This document shows, piece after piece, positions 34,184-44,265 of a stretch of DNA of 64,000 bases (position 1 is the first letter of the stretch; each line of letters begins with the position of its first letter). A model generated the notes under the pieces. That model had not been told where the DNA came from. It saw only the letters and a list, made by a program, of their open reading frames with translations, and made no database searches. Both the position numbers and the translations under genes were made by a program. The stretch is from assembly GCA_026119855.1 (NCBI GenBank), contig JAOWBW010000563.1, positions 744,001 to 808,000 of the forward strand, read 5' to 3'. This DNA is from Campanula takesimana (taxonomy: Eukaryota; Streptophyta; Magnoliopsida; Asterales; Campanulaceae).

Positions 34184-34442
34184 TATTATCAATAATCCGG
34201 AGTTCGCTTGCTACCTACGCGGACTATGAAAATGTGATTGGAGAAGAAAATACATTCCGTACACTACAGACCAGTTGTAATATTTACTCGTGTAGAGTTG
34301 GATTAACGGGCCTCTTATTATAAATCAAATAAATTTGGGCCTAAGCCCATAAAGTTTGTCCGCTCAAAACTATTATTCCAAGTGTAAATGAATGTCAAAA
34401 GTAGGGGTATTATTCCAAAGTGTAAATGGATGTCAAAAAGTA
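34184..34442. promoter_or_regulatory. AXR1 upstream region
   Basis: About 260 bp between the AXR1 start and a TIR element. The ATG context is AATAATGGCGG. I cannot point to a convincing TATA box, so this is only the positional promoter/5' UTR interval. Confidence 0.35.
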
Positions 34443-35108
34443 GGGGTGTAAATGGTTCGGTTCAGACTGTGATTTAAGATCAAATTGAACTAAACCATAC
34501 GGTCTGGTTCTATTTTTCAAGCAAGGGTGGTTTGGTTCGATCTTGAAAATGGGTAAACCTTGTGGTTTGTTTGGTTTGTGATCTGACCCCTTTAGACCGA
34601 ACCATCAAACTGCATATATTTGTCATATATCTGGATGTTAAGTAACATCCACCTTTGAATAATTAAAAAAAAATCTACATTACATGAGGCCATTCCTAAC
34701 TCTAGTTTTGCATCTTATCCCATATTCATTTGATTGTGTGTTATAATCGTTGAGGCACATAGTTAATAAAGTTTTGTAGTGTGTTCACTTCTTCCAGCTT
34801 CTTTTTCGTTAAATATTCTTCTTCCTCCGAATTTTTTCTTTCAAACAGAGTCTGACCATGATTTGAATTGTGATATGAACCGCGGTCTGAATGGTAATTT
34901 GAACTACGATCTAAACCATATTTTAGACCACGGTCTAAACCGCAATCTGAACCACATTACTGAACCGCGGTTTGAACCAAACCATTGCGGGGGCTTTTGT
35001 TCGATTTGAAATTTTCGTAGTTCGCTCTGGAATTTCCCCAAACCAATGACTATTAGTTCGGTCTCTAAAATGATTGAAACCGAACCAAACAGAACCATTT
35101 ACACCCCT
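34443..35108. mobile_element. TIR element GGGGTGTAAATGG, 0.67 kb
   Basis: The left end GGGGTGTAAATGGTTCGGTT and the right end are inverted repeats, with TA at both flanks. The arms hold many variants of GGTTCGGTT, and a run of short degenerate repeats of AACCGCGGTCTGAA occupies 34855-34985. Confidence 0.6.
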
Positions 35109-35618
35109 AATCAAAAGTTTATACTTCCTCCGTCCCGCAATAATACTCTGATTATTCAAATATTTTATTGTTATTACTAACATGTTCAATTACGATTAAT
35201 GTCCTCTCTCTTGCAACAATCATTCATTACTCAAAAACAATTATTACATATTAAATTTTAAGTTTAATCATTTAACACATCCATTTTCTAATTAAAATTA
35301 TATTTTCCTGACAGACAATGGAAAGATGGACTACCATTTTAGTTAAACAAATGCTTCAAAAAAGATATTTAATAAAATGACAAAGATGTTTTGCAAGTAT
35401 ATAATAACTTGTGAAAAATTAGTCAAATAAAAATTAGGTACAAATTTTTTGAGAAAAAAAATATTGAAAATGGATACATTTAAGGAACTAATTCCTTTTT
35501 TTTTTTTGTTCCAATAAGTTCTATTTTCGGGTTAAACCACTTTTTTCAAATAAATTACTAATAATCAACCCTCTTTCCCGCCAAAATTGAATTAAATATT
35601 TGCTGGTATTGAAAAGTA

Positions 35619-35876
35619 CTCCCTCTGTCCCTAAATGAGGGTCCATTTTCAAGAAATCTTTGTCCCTAAATGAGTGTCTTTTTTGAACATAACTTTCTCC
35701 CTAAACGTTTTTTTTCGAAAAAAAATTCACCGGTTTCTTTATACGTGCAAAACTAAAGGTTTGGAAAGGAGATTACAAGATTATATATGAATCGTTGTTA
35801 CCAAATTGTTCAAAAAGTTGAGATTTTCAGTGTCCCTTAAAATGAAATTTGGACACTCATTTAGGGACAGAGGGAG
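35619..35876. mobile_element. Stowaway MITE, copy 3 of 3
   Basis: Same family and orientation as 4209-4465, 258 bp, TA flanks. The few differences from the other two copies suggest recent common ancestry. Confidence 0.8.
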
Positions 35877-36062
35877 TAACATTTTGGGGGTTATACCACT
35901 TTTTAAAAATAATTTATTAATAATTAACCCTCTTTCCCCAAAAATACATTACACTTCAGCCATACAAAAGCCGCCTTTATTACTTCAGGCACGTTAAAAA
36001 CTACAGCAAAGTTCTTCAACAAATTGATAAGGTGACTTGCAACTGCATTGGCAAGCTTCTTA

Positions 36063-36265
36063 GGACTTCTTTGGTAGAGCGGTGCGTTCAAAATGATTTG
36101 AAAACAAAAATCAGCTTTTTGCTAATTAAGCGTATCAATCGAGAGTTTTTAGGTCGAGTTTTTTAAAACTCTAAGCCCTTTTTAGCCGCTCCAAATAGTA
36201 GCGTCGAAAAAGAAGCTTTGTTTTGAAAAAAACTTCGTTTTTAAAACTGTATACCAAACAAGCCC
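36063..36265. mobile_element. Tourist-like MITE in duplication unit 1
   Basis: Ends GGACTTCTTTGGTA and TACCAAACAAGCCC, with TTA on both sides (36060-36062, 36266-36268), a PIF/Harbinger target pattern. The matching place in unit 2 (about 37463) has no insert. Confidence 0.75.
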
Positions 36266-36854
36266 TTAGTAGTTCCATACAAGACACAACAGCATTTGCG
36301 ACCAAAAGGCTTCTTTGTACCTACTACAAGGAACAATACGGTTGCAACTGCAACAATAATTACAATGATACCCATTTAAATCACCTAACGGCTCTTAATT
36401 CCTACTACAACTGTCCGAAAATGAATGTCTAGAATTGCTTTTGATCAAGGGCAATTTCAAACATTCATTTTTGGGACGGAGAGTATATGGTAATTGGAAC
36501 TGCTACTATGTCTTGTCCAGGATAGTAAAATTACAGACCAAATGACTTCGTATGGAGATAGTAAGTCTGTTAAATGACACTTGAAATCAAATCTGACAGC
36601 ATAACCTCAGGCCTGATGACTCAATTTTGAAAACTGGAAAATCCAGTTCAATAACTTGACAAGATATTCAAGGTCTATTGAGACTAATAATGGAAGTATC
36701 AGGTCCAATTTGCAACAATATTTCTGGCAGTGAAATGCAGCTATATAGTAACAGGCTAGCTTGGTTCCTCCACACTAACAATCAAACCAGTTAGTTTCAC
36801 CTAGAAAGCATCACACTTCAAGCAGCAGCACACACATAAAATATAATGTTATAC

Positions 36855-36903
36855 TTCCTCCGTCCCAAACTGAATGTCCATTTTTCATTTTAGGGCGGAG
36901 GCA
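36855..36903. repeat. Stowaway remnant, both ends joined
   Basis: CTTCCTCCGTCCC is followed after about 25 bp by GGGCGGAGGCAC. The interior is almost entirely deleted. Confidence 0.5.
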
Positions 36904-37902
36904 CTAGAAACAATGACAAGAGAAATTTGTGCAGGCTATGGTCATGATGCCACATAAATGCAAACAAGAAAGTCTAAAACAGCGACAAACATGAAGTAGA
37001 ACTGATCTTCAAGGAACAGAACCATCAAATTAAGGTAAATACTGATGATTAATTGAGAGCATAGAATGTCCATCTAATCGAGCAATCATAAAGTAATATC
37101 AACACTCCAAATTACCATTGCAGAAGAAGTTCAAACTAGCAAACAATTACATACGGTATATATCCCCATATAGTTACTACAGAGAGAGTCATTAATTACC
37201 AAACTATCCATCATTGCATTTCAGATCACGAGATTGAGATGCACTCATGATGCAACTGAAAATGGAACCTTTTGGCGGCAGTGCATAACTGGCAACTGCA
37301 TACAAATAGAACAATGGAACTGGAAACTAATTAATCCATAAGTATATTACAGCAACCCATAATATCGATGTATTGCAAGCACTATAGGAAAGCAGTGTCA
37401 TTGATGAGAGGTTCTTCAATAAAATAGATAAGGAGCCTTGCAACTGCCTTGACAAGCTTCTTAGATTCACACGATACAGAACAGAAGTTGCAACCAACAG
37501 GCTTCTATATTCCTAAAAGAAACAACAGGGTTGCAAGTGCAACTGCACCAATTAATGATGACACCCTTATAAATCAACTACAAGCTCTTAATTCCTATAC
37601 GGTGATAGGAACTGCTACTATGTCATACCAAGTATAGCACGAACTAGGACAATACACGTGATCCATTTGACAGCATAATCTCAAATCTGATAACACAACT
37701 CAAAGACAGGAAAGTCCAGTTCAGTAGCATGACTACATATCCAGGGCCATAGATATGTTGTAGGAAACTCCTAAAACTAGCTTAAGTATAAGATCCAATT
37801 TGCAACAAAAACTAAGAATATCTGGAATGCAACTAGAGTAACGAGCTAGCTTGAGTCCTCCACAACAACAATCAAACAAGTTAGTTTAGCTTCTCCTAGA
37901 AA

Positions 37903-38099
37903 CAGTGGCAGATCTACACCCACATATATGGGTGAAAGTGCACCCCATTGAATCAAATTGTTTGCCTAGTTCAGTGTTAGGTATTTTACCTTGAAGTTTG
38001 AGTCCCATAACAAGCATTTTTTTTCTTCGCAAGTTAAAGTTTAAAGCTTTAAACTATAATGTATGCCCACACTTAGAAAAGGTTGTGCATCCGCCACTG
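37903..38099. mobile_element. hAT-type MITE in duplication unit 2, 197 bp
   Basis: Ends CAGTGGCAGATCTA and CATCCGCCACTG, with an exact 8-bp duplication CCTAGAAA (37895-37902, 38100-38107). The homologous place in unit 1 (about 36798) reads ACCTAGAAAGCATC, without the insert. Confidence 0.88.
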
Positions 38100-38905
38100 C
38101 CTAGAAAGCATCTTCAAGCAGCATATGTAACCAATGTTATGGAGCCCTTAACAGCAGAAATTCATGCAGTCTATGGTCATGATGCCAAACAAATGCAATA
38201 AAGAAAGTCTTACACAGCAACAAAAATGCAAAGAGTGACAACATTCAGGAGAAATAAACAGATGTTCAATAAACAGGACCATCAAATTAAGGCAATTATT
38301 GATAACTAATTAGTGAGGTAGTATCGATTGTGCATCTAAGTCGAGCAATCATAAAGTAATATCAACACTCCAAATTACCATTTCAGAAGAAGTTCAAACA
38401 AACAAAGTATTCAATACATAACTATCTACCTTTAGTTTGCAAAAGTCACTTGCTACCAAACTAATGTGAACATTCACAAATGCAGTACCAACGAATTCTA
38501 AATTCTAATTTCTAACCAAAAGAAGACCAAACAATTACCAAAAGAATACATTAAACACGGTGGAAATTAATAACATACCAACACAAATTAGTCCCCTTCT
38601 GGCAAACACGAGCATTTCCCCACATTTTAAGGCAATTGATTAAAGTTGCAGGATGTATAGCAACAGAACAAGAATTTGACCTAACCCTAACTTAAGCTGA
38701 ATACTCATAGATGGAACAATCACTCAGCAAAAGGAAAAATGTACCAATTCAATGCCTTTATTGATGATAATTGTATGAGCCCCAATTTAACATATTTTTC
38801 ACATAATCCAGTAAAGGAATAGCAAAATTGTTCTAAAATTAAGTACCAACCTACAACATGAAAGAGAAGAAAAATAAAATTCTCCCATGAATTGAACAAG
38901 TTCTA

Positions 38906-39298
38906 TTAATGAGCAACTAGAAAATCAGTACTGAACATATCTATAATCGGATCTGGAGCGTCCGAGACTGGAATAGAAGGGGTCGAGCTTAGAAAGAAGA
39001 CAGACTTCGCTGCCACACACTTCTTCCTCTGAGGGCATCTGGTACCATAGATCCTCCCGACGAAACAAGGCACATCGTCCATGGTAGCCGTCTGTGGCTG
39101 ACCGGCAATCGGAGACCGCGGCGGCGACGAAGAAGGGGAAGGAGATGTACGGTAGAGATAGATCTGAGAGTTGGAAGCGGCGCGGTGAGATCTGGCATTG
39201 ATTCTGGAGTCTCGGAGTTGAGCTAGGGCACCTGGCTTTAGGTAACGGAGATAAGCATCATCGGCCTTGGTGGCAGATCTTCTGATACGGCGGTTCAT
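38906..39298 (-). CDS. Small basic plant protein of unknown function, 130 aa
   Basis: A single uninterrupted frame from ATG (39298) to TAA (38906-38908) with clearly higher GC than its surroundings. The N terminus is strongly basic (MNRRIRRSATKADDAYLRYL) and is followed by KPGALAQLRDSRINARSHR, a Ser/Pro-rich middle (about residues 50-65), and a Cys-containing segment around residues 77-93. The N-terminal block looks like that of small plant proteins of unknown function, but I cannot assign a family name. A GA tract lies just upstream, as in many plant 5' UTRs. No transmembrane segment or signal peptide is evident. The open frame, composition and position after a promoter-like GA tract support a real gene; an additional 3' exon cannot be excluded. 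Confidence 0.7.
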   Translation of the reverse strand: MNRRIRRSATKADDAYLRYLKPGALAQLRDSRINARSHRAASNSQIYLYRTSPSPSSSPPRSPIAGQPQTATMDDVPCFVGRIYGTRCPQRKKCVAAKSVFFLSSTPSIPVSDAPDPIIDMFSTDFLVAH

Positions 39299-39336
39299 GG
39301 CGGTGAGTGGGTGGGGAGGGTTTGTGGAAAATGTTG

Positions 39337-39355
39337 AGAGAGAGAGAGAGAGAGA
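39337..39355. repeat. (GA)n tract upstream of the small gene
   Basis: A run of about nine GA units, some 40-55 bp upstream of the ATG at 39298. Pyrimidine-rich tracts (CT on the coding strand) are common in plant 5' UTRs; a regulatory role is inference. Confidence 0.6.
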
Positions 39356-39560
39356 GGGGTTTGGGACAGAAATGAATGGTGGGGGTGGAGGCGGGATTTA
39401 AGGGAGGGGGAGCGGGCGGGAAGATAATGGAGGGAAGGGGATTGAAAGACGGGAAATTTTTTCAAATTAGGTTAGGACGCGGGATTTGAATTTGATATGC
39501 CGGCTATTAAGAATAGTAGGGTTTTGACGTTTCATTTCATATCCACAAAATCTTGGGAAA

Positions 39561-40120
39561 AACCTGTTTACACTAACTTAGTGTAAAACGTATTTTTAAA
39601 TCGGTGGCAAACTTGTAAATATTAGCTTGCGCAAAAAACCGGTGGTATTGATGTAAATAACTGGAACTCATGAAAACTCACCAGGCACTTTTCGAAACTG
39701 TAGGAGGCATTTTTCAATATTACAGCAGGCAAATTTTAACGCTAGAGAAGGCACATGTTTTGACATGCCTGCTGGGTTTTTTTTTTTTCAAGTGCCAAAA
39801 AAAGTGTCTTCTCTAAGGTAAAAAAGTGTCTGCTTGAATTTTAAAACATGCCTGCTGGGTTTTCTTTTTTTTTCAAGTGCCAAAAAAAGTGTCTTCTCTA
39901 AGGTAAAAAAGTGTCTGCTTGAGAAAACATGCCTGGGTTTTTTTTTTTTTCAAGTGCAAAAAAAAATGCCTTCTCTAAGGTAAAAAAGTGCATGCCGTGA
40001 AAGTCCCAAAATAAGTGTCTGCTGTAAAAATATTGAAAAGTGTCTCCTACATTATCAGAAAGTGCCTGCCTAAGAACCCTTCTTTGAGGAAACATGTTCT
40101 ACACTAAGCTAGTGTAGAAC
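39561..40120. mobile_element. TIR element containing an ~80-bp tandem repeat
   Basis: The left end CCTGTTTACACTAACTTAGT and the right end (about 40090-40120, TACACTAAGCTAGTGTAGAA) are related inverted sequences. Inside, a unit of about 80 bp containing CATGCCTG, a T run, CAAGTGC and CTTCTCTAAGG is repeated three times (39764-39996). No gene is present. Confidence 0.6.
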
Positions 40121-41877
40121 GCGTTCTACGCAAGAACGACTCTTTCATATGCGACTTTTCCTCCTTTTTGTATTTTCCTCAATTTCTTTTTTGTCCTTTT
40201 TTTTAGATTTTTTTTATCTTAAAAAATATTGTATCTTTGAATAGATCAAAGAAAATATAAAACAAAATAATAATTAATAACACTGAGAATAAATTAAGAA
40301 TTAAGTTATACTTTTAAGCGATCAACGACGAAGTTCGCAGTTGTTCACAATCGAAAAGTTTTCGATTGTTCTCTAAACAACTGCGAGTTTCTCAATTGCG
40401 ATCTTCTCAAAATTGCTCAAAATTATATGTCGTGGTTACTTTTCGATTCATCTTGATGATATGAACACAAATAATGTTTAAGTCTAAAAACAAAACTTTT
40501 TATAATTTATGGGTAGACTAATTTCCCTCAAAATTTTCTGAAATGCAAAACTAGAGTAGATAAAAGGGCCAACGACATGATGTTATGATATCAGAATAAT
40601 GCTGAAGACAAATTTTGAGTTGCATATCCTTACATAGATAGTTTATTCAAGTAGATTAAACAAAATTGATAAAGATTAAACAAAATTGATAATATGACCT
40701 TAATTGGTTAATAATGAGACGAAACAAAAATAAAGTTTTAATGAAAAATATGCTATAAAAGGATTTATGATGTAGCGGCAGAAGGAATAAAATGGATAAA
40801 ACACTATTAATCCGTTGATTGTCGCAACAATACCGGAATAATAGTATTAAACACTGTTGAATCGCGCACGATTGCCAGTGAATGATCTTTAATTCTCGTT
40901 GAATCGCGCACGATTACCGATAATTGGCATCCAAAAGGAATTTAATCAACTTTTAAGAAGAAGAAATAAACTCTCAAGTTTATTCAATAAAAATCTCAAT
41001 AAATCATCTAATTTTCGGAACTACAAAAAGACCTATTTTTATAAGGCTAAGACTTGTAAATCAAGTCAACTACTTTTAAAAATAACCCTAATCTATATGG
41101 TAACCTATTACAACTCAAAAACATCAAAATATATCATAAATCTACTTCTAAACATGATATTATCACCTACCTAAGTATAAATCCGAAAATAATAATAAAT
41201 TAACAAATAATTTAAATAAAACTTATATTTATCATCGATCTCCATCAATTTATGAAAGTGTTTTGAGTTAGGAAACTAACTCATATATCTCAAAGAAGGC
41301 ATGTGTTTAAGGGTAATTGTGTAATACACTCATTAATTCGCTTAAATTTTAACATGTGTAATAAGTATAATGTGTAATGGAAATGGCCTCTTCATATAAA
41401 AATAGAGAGAATATACCGTATAGTCTATTATCCTAATTAAAATTATCATTTAGAGCTAATATTAACTATAAGGCTTCCCTTACAACAAAAACAAGCTTTT
41501 GAGGGTTTAAGGTTTAGAGTTTATGGTTTAAGAGTAATACTAATATTAAAAAATGAACTAGAAACCCTATTCAATAAATCAATCTAACTGGCACAGTCCA
41601 GATCTCAATATTAATTGATGAATGATTTAAGAAACTAAGATCAAGAATGCTTTCTATGATTAATAGGAAAAACCCCGTGCTACGCACAGAAATTTGTTTA
41701 CAATTTGTCGTTTATTTAGTTAGTCAAACGGAGTATATTTTATTATGATTAAAGAAAAATAATTTTTAAGTATCTCAAAAATACAACTAAAAAAAAAGAC
41801 GTGTAAATAATCAATTACATTGTAATTTTCTTTTTATTTCAGGGGGATAAATTAAAGAGTAAATCAATTTCTAACAT
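40121..41877. other. AT-rich intergenic, no gene recognised
   Basis: Mostly AT-rich. A direct repeat of GAATCGCGCACGATT (about 40860 and 40902) and a tandem TAAACAAAATTGATAA (about 40657-40690) are the only clear structures. No coding sequence or known element ends were recognised. Confidence 0.4.
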
Positions 41878-42743
41878 TGGATTTTGCAATTTGGTTCCCA
41901 ACAGTGTAAAAGTTGCAACCTCATAGCCATGTTTGTCATTTTGTTGCAAGTTAATATAAATTTCATTAAAAATGTAACATTCGTTAAAAACTTAACACAT
42001 GTGCCTCGCAAATGGTTTTAGAGGGGCAAAATGGACATTTTCCATAGCAAATGGCTGATAAACATCAATTTTGGGATAATTGCACCTACCCTTCTCTTCT
42101 TCTTCTAAAACGCCAACCACCACTATGCCCCCATAGTCGATTCACACTAACCGGAGTCTCTGCAATGATCCCAACATCGGCGGCCTCTTCATCATTCGTC
42201 CACTTTAGAGGGGCAAAATGGACATTTTGCAATGGGGACATTGCTAAGTCCATGTTTGGGGTGGAGCACCTTTATGTGCTATAACAACACTATTTAGATC
42301 AAGATTTGAGCTTTATTTAAATATTTATTTCCACCATGGTATGCGTAGTGTGCAAGAGATGAGGAGGAGGAAAGCAGTACACTAGTCGGAGTGGAGAAAG
42401 TGGGGTTTTTATATGGGGAAACGATGAACGACGTTTACGTTTTTTAAATCCCGGTTCTTCAATTTCTCACTCTAGATTAATTCAAAAAAAAAAAAAAAAT
42501 CACCCCAGATTTCTCAATTTATTAAACAGACATTTGCTATTCTAATGGAAAATGTCCATTTTGCCCCTCTAAAATCATGTGCGAGGCACATGTGTTAAGT
42601 TTTTAACGGCAGTTACGTTTTTAATGGAATTTATATTAACTTGCAACAAAATGACAAACATGGCTATGAGGTTGCAACTTTTACACTGTTGGGAACCCAA
42701 TTGCAACTATTGGCAAAACATAGGTAACCAAGTTGCAATTTGC

Positions 42744-42745
<2 letters not shown>
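41878..42745. mobile_element. Long-TIR (Mutator-like) element, ~0.9 kb
   Basis: The left arm (about 41885-42045) and right arm (about 42545-42745) are inverted repeats sharing GGTTCCCAACAGTGTAAAAG, TGACAAACATGGCTATGAGG and GGGGCAAAATGGACATT words. The outermost left ~25 bp are diverged, so that boundary is approximate. A third short copy of the arm lies at about 42205-42232. A (TA)n tract follows directly. Confidence 0.65.

Positions 42746-42793
<48 letters not shown>
42746..42793. repeat. (TA)n microsatellite
   Basis: A pure TA run of about 48 bp abutting the Mutator-like element on its right. Confidence 0.9.
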
Positions 42794-42797
<4 letters not shown>

Positions 42798-42942
42798 GTT
42801 GGTGAAGAGTGATATGGTGTTGCCATGTGGACAAGTCATGGGGGAAGGATGAATTTGGTGATGCCACATCAAATATACCATAATAAATAAGTGACTTTTC
42901 ATTTTTTTTTTTTATTAGCTAATAATATTAGTTACTAAATGA

Positions 42943-43042
42943 GAACTAAATTTTAACCAAGATGGACTAAAATACGTTAAACTATACTATAAAAAATGAT
43001 GTGAATACTACTATAAATGTCTATATAGTAGCCATTTATCAA
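42943..43042 (-). repeat. 3' LTR remnant
   Basis: About 100 bp closely matching 48187-48289 (a few substitutions), then an abrupt end at about 42943. It is the only 3' LTR sequence left. Confidence 0.8.
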
Positions 43043-44265
43043 CTCCCCCACACTTAAACCTTGCTTGTCCTCGAGCAAGTTAGAGATTGAAAAAAAGAGA
43101 AGAGAAGAATAAATGACCATAAAAGAAGTAGTAAAAGAAGAAAGAAATAAAATGCTCTCTTTAAAATAGTGTATTGCCTTAGTAAAAATTCTTCCTACCT
43201 ATTTTTCCGTCCCTTCTATAATTTAAGAACTTTGCGAAATAGAACCTAGGATTATTTTGGAAAGTAGATAAAAAATTATAATCTTTAATATAGCAAGAAT
43301 AAAATTTATCAAGTAGAAGCATTTTGAAATAGCCAAATGAACTCTTGGATAACAAATATGGTTTTGAAATAAATTCACTCTTTAGAGTGCTTTGTGAAGA
43401 ATTGCTTCATGCTTGAAATTCATCAATTAACAATGACTTTTATTCCTTAATTAAGATACTCATAAGTTGTTATGCACCTCGAATCACAAAAATGGGGGCG
43501 GAGGATGGTAGTGGAAAAGGCTAGAGATTTATTATATTTGAACGTGGCAATTGAGTTTCTTATTTTAAATTGTCACACTCTATAATGATTTATTCATTTA
43601 GATATTCGAGTGGACAATTCACAAGAGGTTTAAGTTGATTAATAGCCTTGAAAGTGGAAATGGAAAGATGGTTTTAGGTGAAGGTTTTGTGATTCGGAAA
43701 ATGCATAACAATCATTCATACCTTAAAAGGAGTAAAAATGAAGGCTTTTGTGATGCATAAACAAGAATGATTTCAAAATTTTCACAAGTAAAAGTAACCT
43801 AACTTAAATGACCCAAAAATTCATTAATAAAAGTAATGCTTGAACTTAATAAAGTTTATAAATTTTATACTTATACTTAGAATTTTTCATTTATTCCCAA
43901 TATATTCCTAATTTCTCTTTATCAAAATTCTCAAAGGATAAAAGTTTATAAAGAAATAGATAAGAAAAAGTTTTATAAAGACAATTTTGGTAAAGATTAT
44001 AAGAGAGTTTTTTTTTAAAAAAACTAAATAAAGAAAAGGATATTCTACCCCCCCCCCCCCCACACACACACACTTAAATCAAACATTGTCCTCAATGTGT
44101 TAAAATAGGACAACTTTAAAAAAAATGGGGGTAAAAAGTCTTTGGGGTTTGAGAGAGAAAGAGAGAGTAGAAGAAAAAAAAAGAATAATAAGGAAAACAA
44201 CAATAAATATATAAAAATGAAAATAATCCATCGGTTACCATCCCGATGATGCTTGTTTAAGGTCA
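43043..44265. other. Non-coding 3' part of the Athila-like element
   Basis: AT-rich, with no frame of note. Two related words (CCCACACTTAAA followed by TTGTCCTC) occur at its two ends (43046-43076 and 44050-44095). A run of 14 C followed by (AC)n lies at 44048-44072. Confidence 0.6.

Larger units (their letters stand above)
36003..38410. repeat. Tandem segmental duplication (two units of ~1.1-1.4 kb)
   Basis: Unit 1 (about 36003-37150) and unit 2 (about 37403-38410) are diverged direct repeats. Paired landmarks are TGGCAAGCTTCTTAG near 36048 and TGACAAGCTTCTTAG near 37449; GGAACTGCTACTATGTC near 36496 and 37607; and AAGTAATATCAACACTCC near 37091 and 38352. Each unit has its own transposon insertion. 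The region lies downstream of the small minus-strand gene at 38906-39298. No long open frame is shared by both units, so the duplicated material is probably non-coding or old exon/intron remains. Confidence 0.8.

Noticed and set aside
39764..39996. CRISPR-like array
   Set aside because: The ~80-bp units are contiguous tandem repeats without unique spacers, in a plant genome.
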